NCBI GenBank assembly: GCA_937965925.1
Contig: CALCME010000089.1
Span: forward strand, 1-5,590
Origin: Candidatus Absconditabacterales bacterium
GTDB lineage: Bacteria; Patescibacteriota; Gracilibacteria; Absconditabacterales; Absconditicoccaceae
DNA length: 5,590 bases
Direction: 5' to 3'
Of the stretch, positions 1 to 5,590 are shown piece by piece. The position numbers and the translations under genes are program-made. The notes beneath the pieces were generated by a model, which searched no databases, had not been told where the DNA came from, and saw nothing but the letters and a program-made list of their open reading frames with translations. The first letter of the stretch is position 1. Each line of letters begins with the position of its first letter.

Positions 1-24
1 ATGAGTGGGGAGTGAGTTTGGGGG

Positions 25-32
25 AGAAGGAG
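25..32 (+). promoter_or_regulatory. Candidate Shine-Dalgarno site of the RAYT gene
   Basis: AGAAGGAG sits in a purine-rich run (21-32), 15 bases before ATG 48 and 24 before ATG 57. The spacing is longer than ideal but favours ATG 48. An in-frame TAA at 33-35 limits any further upstream extension. Bases 1-20 show no supportable feature; they may be intergenic or the end of something outside the window. Confidence 0.4.
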
Positions 33-47
33 TAACTATTTACATGT

Positions 48-755
48 ATGTTTGTAATGAGTATCAAAAGACGTAAAAGTCCGCGTGCACAACGATATGA
101 TTATGCATCAGTGTGATCATATTTCGTCACCATATGCTGTCATGAAAAGGAGTATTATTTTGGTGACATTAAAAATGGAGAGATGAAGGTAACTATTGCG
201 TGAGATATTGCACAAAGTAATCGATGAAACATTTCAAAGATTTTTCCACATGTAACTGTTGATGAATATATAATTATGCCAAATCATATGCATTGAATTA
301 TTCACATTGGTGACATACCAAAACGTGAAGGTGTTCCAAAATGCAATATTTGAAATGAAACGTGAGGATGTTTCGAGGGGACGGCCCGTGATGCCGTCCC
401 TACGAGTGGATTACGTAGGGACACGATCATGGCGTGTCCCCTCGAAACAACAAACCACGATATTCTAATCACAACAAAAACGAAACAAACGACCATGAAG
501 AAAATGATCAAACGTCCAAAACGATGATCATTATGATATATTATCAATCAGTATAAATGATCAGTTACCCGTGAAGTGAATTGTTTGAATAGTGAAAGAA
601 AACATAGAAACATAGATACAAACAAACATATTATCCCTTTCAAACGACAATCACGTTATCACGATGCAATTATTCGTGACGAAGCAATGTACGATCGTGT
701 AAAGCGATATATCAAAAATAATGTCAAAAAACGGGATGAAGATAGATTCAGATAA
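48..755 (+). CDS. REP-associated tyrosine transposase (RAYT, Y1_Tnp / HUH family), genetic code 25
   Basis: Single-strand DNA transposase of the IS200-like Y1 family. RAYTs are known to bind and cleave REP palindromes, usually as a single chromosomal gene copy. With TGA read as Gly (nine codons) the frame is open for 235 aa, a normal size. Visible landmarks: an N-terminal YDYASVGSYFVTICC strand, EYIIMPNHMHGI around residues 72-84 with the HUH histidines H80 and H82, a helix YIINQYKGSVTREVN (about 164-178) holding candidate catalytic tyrosines Y164 and Y169, and the C-terminal family signature RQSRYHDAIIRDE from residue 200. Which tyrosine is the nucleophile was not settled. Start: ATG 48 (better Shine-Dalgarno spacing) or ATG 57. 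It ends at TAA, 38 bases before the ZIP gene. Residues about 108-133 are encoded by a two-hairpin REP-like repeat, described separately; the frame runs through it, so the gene may be intact, but activity is unproven. Confidence 0.88.
371..447. repeat. REP-like inverted hairpin pair inside the RAYT reading frame
   Basis: Two 34-base arms (371-404 and 414-447) form an imperfect inverted repeat around a 9-base spacer. The outer 11 bases (TTTCGAGGGGA / TCCCCTCGAAA) and inner 9 bases (GTCCCTACG / CGTAGGGAC) pair perfectly. Each arm is also its own hairpin: GGGACGGC (378-385) with GCCGTCCC (393-400), and GGGACACG (418-425) with CGTGTCCC (433-440), each with a 7-base loop. The two stems differ at the loop end but keep complementarity, as if selected for structure. 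This is the architecture of a BIME-like pair of REP elements. It is clearly more GC-rich than the surrounding gene and encodes the variable stretch between the HUH motif and the catalytic helix. No second copy was seen in the window. Confidence 0.8.
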
Positions 756-787
756 TGTATAGTTGAGGTATATTTTAGATAGATTCA
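740..787 (+). repeat. Short direct repeat bracketing the RAYT gene end
   Basis: The 11-mer AGATAGATTCA occurs at 740-750, within the last RAYT codons, and again at 777-787, just before the ZIP gene start, offset by 37 bases. The rest of this gap (756-793) is AT-rich and shows no clear terminator or Shine-Dalgarno. It may be a slippage duplication or chance. Confidence 0.35.
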
Positions 788-793
788 AAACCC

Positions 794-1621
794 ATGTCCC
801 CATTCCGATTTGCCTTACTCCTTACTATATGAGCATGACTTGCTACGTGAGTAGGAAGTCTGATATGACTGTTTGTAAAAAGAACGAATGAGCGTTTTCT
901 GTCGCTCGCACTCGGTTTTTCTGCAGGTGTAATGATCTATGTGTCGTTTGTAGAGATACTTCAAAAGTGATTTCAATGACTGACAGAAGCATATGGAGCA
1001 TCGACCTGATGACGGCTGACGCTGTCATGATTTTTCGGATGAATTGCATTGATAGCTGTTATCGACTCTATCATACCAAAAATCATGAACCCTCACGAAC
1101 CAGTTGCTGTCGAAGATCTTCATGATGGAGATGTTTCTGATGAATATAAGGAACAAGCAAAAAAGAAAAAGCTCCTTTCTATGTGAATCGTGACAGCATT
1201 TGCGATCTGATTACATAACTTTCCTGAGTGATTTGCAACATTTATCGCTGCACTTGAAGATCCGACGATCTGAGTTGCGATAGCGACAGCGATTGCGATA
1301 CATAACATCCCAGAGTGAATAGCAGCTTCTGTTCCTATCTACTATGCAACATGAAGCCGTCTAAAAGCATTCTGGTATTCATTCCTGTCCTGACTTGCAG
1401 AACCTATCTGAGCGTTAGTATGATATTTTTTTATTCTCAAATGGATGTCTCCTTCACTGATGGGAACGATCTTTGCATGAGTAGCTGGGATTATGGTCTT
1501 CATTTCACTGGATGAACTACTCCCTACTGCACAGAAATACGGAGAACACCACTTGGCGATTTATTGACTCATTGCATGAATGGCTGTGATGGCAGTTAGT
1601 TTGCAGTTGTTTATGGTATAA
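794..1621 (+). CDS. zupT: ZIP-family divalent metal (zinc) transporter, ZupT-like
   Basis: Inner-membrane importer of Zn2+ and related divalent metals (ZIP family). Complete at 275 aa when TGA is Gly; 22 of its 31 glycines are TGA. Predicted helices: TM1 about 5-28, then the loop [11 protein letters not shown]2 about 38-57 ([17 protein letters not shown]), TM3 about 79-97, a charged cytosolic-type loop 99-126 rich in D/E then K, and TM4-TM8 to the C-terminus. The two metal-binding signatures are intact: HNFPEG at 141-146 (TM4) and HNIPEG at 170-175 (TM5), and the Gly of each is a TGA codon. Other family hallmarks are VPIYYATGSR (180-189), SGLAEPIGALVGY (199-211) and [13 protein letters not shown] (232-244). 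ATG 794 gives the expected N-terminus; no strong Shine-Dalgarno precedes it. A seven-T tract near 1430 looked like a possible frameshift, but the frame continues correctly through it. Specificity for zinc over iron or manganese cannot be read from sequence. Confidence 0.95.
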
Positions 1622-1676
1622 TTTTTGTTTTTAAAAAACCGATATGATGATTATTTGACTCAATTCTATTCAGAAT

Positions 1677-2435
1677 ATGGCATGATATTATATACCATTC
1701 ATCAGTGTTTTCCTCATTATTCTTTTTCTCCAACTTATCTGCTTTCTCATAGCATATATTTTCCAGACAGATAAACTTACCGATGTTTCTTATGGTGGAA
1801 CGTTTGTAATTGTGGTGATCAATTTGTTTATAAAAAACGAATGAACATTGGTGGATGTACTACTTGCTGGACTTGTTATCTTGCGAGGACTCAGGCTTGG
1901 AATCTATCTCCTGTCGAGGATCCATCGTATGTGAAGAGATAAGAGATTTGATACAATGAGATCTAGCTTTTTCAAGTTTGGAGCATTTCGAGTACTTCAA
2001 GCTGTGAGTATCTTTATTCTTCTTTTCCCAGTTATACTTGTGATGAGCAAACAAGTCGATCAGATCTCAATTTTTGTCTATCTGTGATGAGCAATTTCAC
2101 TCCTAGGTATATGAATTGAGACACTTGCAGATCGACAAAAGTATCAGTTTAAGAAGGCTTATCCGAAACGTCGATGTGATGTGTGACTCTGGTCGAAAGC
2201 AAGGCATCCAAATTATTTTGGAGAGATGCTGGTCTGGTGGGGGATATGGGTAGTCTGTATGCCGTATCTTGCATGACGACGATGGCTGACTATACTTTCC
2301 CCACTATGGATTACGTTTCTGCTTCTGAAGGTTTCTGGTATACCATTACTTGCACCAAAGCGAGAAGAGAAGTATGGTGCCGATCCTGAATTTCAAGCAT
2401 GGAAGAAGAGAACAAAATTGTTGATGCCGCTTTAG
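1677..2435 (+). CDS. DUF1295 / steroid 5-alpha-reductase-like integral membrane protein
   Basis: About 252 aa with eight TGA glycines. Several hydrophobic helices cover the N-terminal half (first helix about 5-28), followed by the C-terminal signature of the 5-alpha-reductase/ICMT-like superfamily: GIETLADRQKYQFKK (about 146-160; E148, D152), then GLWSKARHPNYFGE around 170-183 (H177), WWGIW, and a closing SGIPLLAPKREEKYG...DPEFQAWKKRT segment. The family includes predicted membrane oxidoreductases and methyltransferase-like enzymes acting on lipid-like substrates; bacterial DUF1295 members mostly lack a defined substrate, so none is assigned. ATG 1677 puts the first helix right after the start; in-frame ATG 1644 or 1647 would add about 10 residues. 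No Shine-Dalgarno is visible for any of them. It lies 55 bases after the ZIP gene on the same strand and ends at TAG. Confidence 0.88.
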
Positions 2436-2455
2436 TTTTCTCTTATACATTAGTG

Positions 2456-2920
2456 ATGAAATCAATCGAGTATTTTCTAGAGAAATTTCCTGAGATGATA
2501 GAATCTTGAAATCATACAAATGAAGTGATATCAAAAGCTTCTACCTATCGACACCTAGAGCATAGTCTCCAAGTAATTCAATGAATATGTAAATCAGTAG
2601 GTGAATCAAATCCAGAACTTTTTTCTCAATGATTCAATCTAACAAGACGACTTTCTCTTACGTTCAACCGAATTCCTAGAGGTAGGGTAGAATCTCCAGA
2701 TAAGGTGAGACCAGTTTGAGTGATTACAAAACATCAGGTATCTGAATCTTTATGTACAGCTAATCAAGCTGTATGATCTCTTGAATGAGTATCTCCACAT
2801 TCATTCTTTGTGCATGAAATGCTTGGAGTCTTAGATCGTGATCAAGCAAAACAATTTCTTGCTGTACATACCTATCATCACTTCAAAATCATAAGAGAGA
2901 TACACAGGAGTATGAGATAA
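2456..2920 (+). CDS. Small His-containing protein, possibly DinB-like (DUF1569 type)
   Basis: 154 aa, uninterrupted only when six TGA codons are Gly; it starts 20 bases after the preceding gene and ends at TAA. No signal peptide or membrane helix is seen. The C-terminal half resembles the DUF1569 branch of the DinB/YfiT four-helix-bundle superfamily: SPHSFFVHEMLGVLDRDQAKQF (113-134) corresponds to the family's HPFFG-L-x-x-E/Q-W pattern, followed by H-x-x-HH (H138, H141, H142) with FKIIREI, where the family has a His cluster that can bind a metal. An N-terminal helix with RHLEH (H33, H36) could supply the remaining ligand. The central segment 74-92 is basic and Pro-containing, as in that family. 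These are hand comparisons only; the assignment is tentative and no substrate is proposed. That this is a real gene is well supported by its open frame and fit between neighbours. Confidence 0.65.
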
Positions 2921-2957
2921 ATATATTGCATGACTTTTAATCTATCTCGCTTTTTGT

Positions 2958-3512
2958 ATGGATCCAGTAACCTGAAATTTTGTTATACGAATTCTTCTTG
3001 TCCTAGCGATAGTCTTTTTTCTCCTATGAGTACATATACTTCTTGAAATTTTTAAGTCATATGGTATTCCTGATGTCCAGACACGCTCAGAACTAATTGA
3101 TGAACTTGCTTCTCATCTGCGTTTAGATGAAAAGAGCGTCTTTGTAGATCTATGATGTGGAAGTGGAGAAGTCGTCTATCAGTTGCAAAAACACTTTCCT
3201 TCATCGTCCTTTCATGGAATCGAAAGTAGAATCTATCCTGTATGGAAAGCAAGAAAAAGAAATAGTGAGAATGGGGTGCATATACATAAGCAAAACTTCT
3301 TCACAACAGATCTTTCTTGAATGACTCATATATACTGCTATCTGATGCCACATCTTATGACGAGAGTACGGAAAAAGATTGCCTGAGAATGTGCTTCATG
3401 AACCATGGTCTATGTGAACGCGTTCCCAGTCGAGTGAGTTGAACCACTTACGAAGATTGATCTTTGAAAACAGAAGAGTTTCTCGAGGTGCGTGTATGTC
3501 TATCAGGTGTAG
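2958..3512 (+). CDS. Membrane-anchored class I methyltransferase, FAM173/ATPSC-KMT-like
   Basis: 184 aa with eight TGA glycines. An N-terminal helix (about 8-31, ILLVLAIVFFLLGVHILL) should anchor it in the membrane. A Rossmann methyltransferase domain follows: motif I FVDLGCGSGE at 62-71, whose first Gly (G66) is TGA; acidic E89 at the end of beta-2 in FHGIES; NFFTTDLSG at 113-121; YLMPHLM (128-134) with a KK-I-A-GE run; then GTMVYVNAFPVEGVEP (148-163) and a short CVYVYQV terminus. This order, the small size, the single N-terminal helix and the DLS...YL-P...F-P-x-W/V-x-P pattern resemble the FAM173 family. Eukaryotic members trimethylate a lysine on the ATP synthase c-subunit or adenine nucleotide translocase. 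That target is not established for bacteria and is only an analogy here. Start ATG 2958; no Shine-Dalgarno is obvious in the 37-base gap before it. It ends at TAG, 30 bases from the convergent ATPase end, with no clear terminator hairpin between them. Confidence 0.82.
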
Positions 3513-3542
3513 GAAGAGTATCGGGACCTGAATGAACCGAAT

Positions 3543-4766
3543 TTACTTTTCCAAGAGGAATTCATAATAGGGGAATGCCTTGAATGATGTTTCATGTTTT
3601 TGTGATCTATAATCTGTTCCGTAGATAAAAATATCTTTTGGTCATAAATGTCACGTTTCCCTTAAATTATTCTCATCATTCCACTCCCAGCAGACCTGAT
3701 AACGGATACCATGATCATCTATGAAATCTATCTCATATTGCGTTGATGAAATGAAACTGATATGATCATTCTTTTTCTTCAAGTAACGATAGATGACATT
3801 TTCAAACTTCTGTCCATAGTTTTCTCCTTGCAATGTGATCGTTTGATAGCTGTTGTCAAGCAGATACACTTTTCTAAATCATTGTTTCTTGTATTGTTGT
3901 TGAAGCGTATCGACAAAAAACACTGATGTAAGGTGATCTAAAATATGATACAAGAGGTTTTTGTTTTTTGATCTTCCTTTGCTTGCTAATTCATTATTTA
4001 GTTTACTAATATTGATCTGCTTCGTGTGAGCTGAGATGAGTTTCATAATCATAAACTTGAGTGCATATTCATCATTGATGTTATATCTCTCCATGAGATC
4101 CTTGTAGATCATGATGTCCATATATGTTTTCAAGAGTTTTTTCTGGAGAAAAGTATTGCTATGAGACAGGACGATTTCAGGATATCCTCATCGGGTCATA
4201 AATTCTAAGAAATGCTTATGTAAGCTTCCCTGTTGGATATAGCTCTTCCTCTCTGGTGAGATATTACGAAAACGACAATACTCTCTGAAGTCCAGAGGAG
4301 TGATCTGTATTTCATAATTTTTCCCACGAAAGTGAGTTGAAAGTTCAGAAGAAAGAATTTTACTGTTACTTCCGGTCATAAATACCTGGTATCATAGATT
4401 GTGAAGAAAGAATACTCCAGATCTCATGTTTTCTACTTCCTGTATTTCATCAAAGAAAAACATAGGCTGTTGTTCGGGATAAATATTCATATATGAACGA
4501 AGTAGGTCTTCAAAATCATATTCTCCTCATATATGATCATTGAAATCTATATATACCACTTGTGACCACGTGAGCAGTACACCTTGAATCAGTGTATCTA
4601 TAATCTGGAGCATATAAGTTGTTTTCCCTGATCTTCTCGGTCATACAATAGAGATGATTTTGTCTAGTTTCATTACATCTAGATCAAACGATTGTTCTCT
4701 ACGTATATATGGTGTTTGTTGTAATACGTGTTGTTTTTGGACTATTTTTTCTTTCATATCTAACAT
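3543..4766 (-). CDS. AAA+ ATPase with DUF4143 C-terminal domain (AAA_14 type)
   Basis: 407 aa once seven TGA codons are read as Gly. N-terminal P-loop domain: Walker A GPRRSGKTT at 42-50 with its first Gly encoded by TGA; Walker B MFFFDEIQEV at 102-111; MTGSNSKIL at 130-138, as in the sensor segment of this family; and LDFREYCRF for the family's L-x-F-x-E-(Y/F) element. The C-terminal part matches DUF4143: a GGYPEIVL segment, a winged-helix-like middle, then YEIDFIDD and YQVCWEWND...RE, with a final YYEFLLEK. The EIDF...QV region corresponds to the nuclease-like fold of DUF4143, but the usual E-V-K triad is replaced by QVCWEW, so nuclease activity is doubtful. Such ATPases are common, often multicopy and patchily distributed in archaea and CPR bacteria; their role is unknown. 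It is the only gene on this strand. ATG 4766 has AGGAAAG 12 bases upstream; in-frame ATG 4757 is an alternative. Confidence 0.9.
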
Positions 4767-4775
4767 GATATTGTA

Positions 4776-4803
4776 AAACTTTCCTATATATTAGGGAAAG
4801 TTT
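4776..4803 (-). promoter_or_regulatory. Inverted repeat overlapping the ATPase Shine-Dalgarno
   Basis: AAACTTTCC (4776-4784) and GGAAAGTTT (4795-4803) form a perfect 9-bp inverted repeat with a 10-base AT-rich centre. On the minus strand, the arm nearer the ATPase ATG contains most of the predicted ribosome-binding sequence AGGAAAG (4785-4779). A minus-strand TATAAT lies upstream at 4832-4827 but has no convincing -35. If transcription starts there, the repeat would be an RNA hairpin hiding the ribosome site; if it starts nearer, the repeat could be an operator. Confidence 0.45.
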
Positions 4804-4873
4804 GTTTAAATGCAAATCTAGAGAGAATTATACGTTTAGATATATGTGCAGCTACGTGATCACTCTCACTTTT

Positions 4874-4902
4874 TTGCAAAAAAATCGTCTTCTCCCTATA
4901 AT
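4874..4902 (+). promoter_or_regulatory. Sigma70-type promoter of the P-type ATPase gene
   Basis: TTGCAA (4874-4879), a 17-base spacer and a consensus TATAAT (4897-4902) predict transcription from about 4909, giving a 5' leader of about 33 bases before ATG 4942. No good Shine-Dalgarno is seen in that leader, which is dominated by T runs. An 8-bp palindrome GTGATCAC (4856-4863) lies just upstream of the -35 and could be a regulator site or chance. Confidence 0.65.
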
Positions 4903-4923
4903 AAGGTAATTGACGATTTTTTT
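4878..4923. repeat. 12-bp inverted repeat centred on the promoter -10 (operator or terminator)
   Basis: AAAAAAATCGTC (4878-4889) and GACGATTTTTTT (4912-4923) are perfectly complementary around a 22-base centre. The axis of symmetry (4900.5) falls inside TATAAT, and a small inner pairing CCT/AGG (4895-4897 with 4904-4906) shares it. The first arm overlaps the end of the -35 and the second covers the predicted start of transcription. As RNA, this could also be an A-tract/U-tract terminator in either direction, but the nearest upstream plus-strand gene ends 1.4 kb away, so an operator is a reasonable reading. Confidence 0.55.
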
Positions 4924-4941
4924 GTTTTTTGATGAACGACT

Positions 4942-5590
4942 ATGGCTAATATACATTATGACTGACTGACTGATGCTCAAGTAGAACAGCTGCTAGTGAA
5001 GCACTGACCAAATGCACTTCCAGAAGCAAAGCCACCAACCAACTGGGAAATTTTTTACAATCAGATCAAAAGTCCTCTGGTGTACGTGCTGATTGTTGCA
5101 TGAATTGTAACAATACTGATGGATCATATGGAAGATTCTGTTATTATCTTTGCTGCAGTAGTACTCAATGCTGCTCTTGGGTTTTTTCAAGAAAAACGTG
5201 CAGATAATGCACTTCAAGCCCTCAAGAATATGCTCCAGCCAACTGCTCAGGTATTTAGAAATGGGAAGAGAGTAGAAGTGAAATCTAGTGAGATTGTTCC
5301 TGGTGATATGGTCTGGATGCAAGCCGGGGAAAAGGTCTCCGCAGATGGAGTTGCTATGACGACCAATAGATTGTTCCTTATGGAGTCAATGCTTACGGGA
5401 GAGTCAGTGGCGATACAGAAAGAGGATACGGATGATATCTTCATGGGAACGATCGTTCAGTGAGGGCAGGGGGTTATGAAAGTAACCAAGACATGAGTAG
5501 AGACCGAGATGTGAAAAATCGCTGCAAACCTTACCTCAGATCATGAAATGACGCCTCTTCAAAGACAGCTTGAAAATTTTTCAAAACAAA
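4942..5590 (+). CDS. P-type cation-transporting ATPase (P2/Ca2+-ATPase-like), N-terminal part, cut by window end
   Basis: The first 216 aa of an ion pump that continues beyond the window; six TGA codons read as Gly. It opens with a Cation_ATPase_N-like segment: GLTDAQVEQLLVKHGPNALPE at about 7-27, then W-E-I-F-Y-N-Q and KSPLVYVLIVAGIVTILM. TM1 is about 45-61 and TM2 about 66-83 (VIIFAAVVLNAALGFFQE), followed by EKRADNALQALKNM. The actuator domain carries VPGDMVWMQAGEKVSADG (119-136, PGD at 120-122) and the dephosphorylation motif TGES at 152-155 inside MLTGESVA, then FMGTIVQGGQG and TKTGVETEMGKIA. There is no N-terminal heavy-metal CxxC domain, and the layout is that of P2 pumps (Ca2+ or related) rather than P1B copper/zinc exporters. 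The DKTG phosphorylation site, TM4 ion ligands and C-terminus lie outside, so the ion is inferred. ATG 4942 gives the expected N-terminus. Confidence 0.93.

Noticed and set aside
28..823. AAGGAGTAA (28-36) and its reverse complement (815-823) as terminal inverted repeats of a mobile element
   Set aside because: Only 9 bp, one copy overlaps a ribosome site and the other lies in ZIP coding sequence; RAYTs are not known to use such ends, so chance is likelier.
889..907. GAGCG...CGCTC hairpin
   Set aside because: Five-base stem within ZIP coding sequence; no T-run and no reason to infer function.
1424..1470. Apparent frameshift in the ZIP gene near a seven-T tract
   Set aside because: On recounting the T run the frame is continuous from [12 protein letters not shown] into [13 protein letters not shown]; no frameshift is needed.
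1315..1515. 66-codon plus-strand ORF under the standard code
   Set aside because: Lies out of frame within the ZIP gene, which is continuous with TGA as Gly and has family motifs on both sides; the ORF product resembles nothing.
1655..1690. TTGACT as a -35 box before the DUF1295 gene
   Set aside because: No acceptable -10 at proper spacing; the matching position would fall inside the coding sequence.
3513..3645. Open reading after the methyltransferase stop in two plus-strand frames, including a protein-like stretch
   Set aside because: With only TAA and TAG as stops, open frames are common; this DNA is the C-terminal coding part of the convergent AAA+ ATPase, which ends with the expected FLLEK at 3543.
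3651..4379. Three separate short minus-strand genes
   Set aside because: They are fragments of one 407-aa ATPase split by TGA codons that encode Gly.
4993..5322. 109-codon minus-strand ORF
   Set aside because: Antisense to the P-type ATPase, whose actuator motifs are unambiguous; no family resemblance.
5461..5463. Stop codon truncating the P-type ATPase
   Set aside because: This TGA encodes Gly in the VQGGQG segment and the family sequence continues to the window end.

Overview
The window comes from a bacterium that reads UGA as glycine (translation table 25). That points to the Gracilibacteria (BD1-5) or Absconditabacteria (SR1) within the Candidate Phyla Radiation. With the standard code the DNA breaks into short meaningless ORFs. 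With TGA read as Gly, seven uninterrupted genes appear and cover almost everything. They contain 66 in-frame TGA codons by hand count, many at family-invariant glycines: both HNxPEG motifs of the ZIP transporter, motif I of the methyltransferase and the first Gly of a Walker A loop. All six genes whose ends are visible stop at TAA or TAG.

Layout. 48-755 (+): a REP-associated tyrosine (HUH) transposase of the Y1_Tnp family, carrying a 77-base two-hairpin inverted repeat inside its own reading frame. 794-1621 (+): a complete ZupT-like ZIP divalent-metal transporter. 1677-2435 (+): a DUF1295 / steroid 5-alpha-reductase-like membrane protein. 2456-2920 (+): a small protein resembling the DinB-like DUF1569 family. 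2958-3512 (+): a membrane-anchored class I methyltransferase resembling the FAM173 / ATP-synthase-c-subunit lysine methyltransferases. 3543-4766 (-): an AAA+ ATPase of the AAA_14/DUF4143 type, convergent with the methyltransferase. 4767-4941: a divergent intergenic region with a good sigma70-type promoter inside a dyad, plus a second dyad at the ATPase start. 4942-5590 (+): the N-terminal part of a P-type cation-transporting ATPase, cut by the window edge.

The four genes from 794 to 3512 lie on the same strand with gaps of about 20-55 bases and could be one transcription unit, but no biochemical link between them is evident. ZIP uptake and a P-type cation pump both concern metal homeostasis but are separated by an inverted gene. 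The most interesting features are the recoded UGA, the REP-like pair embedded in frame inside the RAYT gene, and the promoter nested in a 12-bp inverted repeat ahead of the cation pump. No rRNA, tRNA or CRISPR array was seen, and no gene-free stretch exceeds 300 bases.
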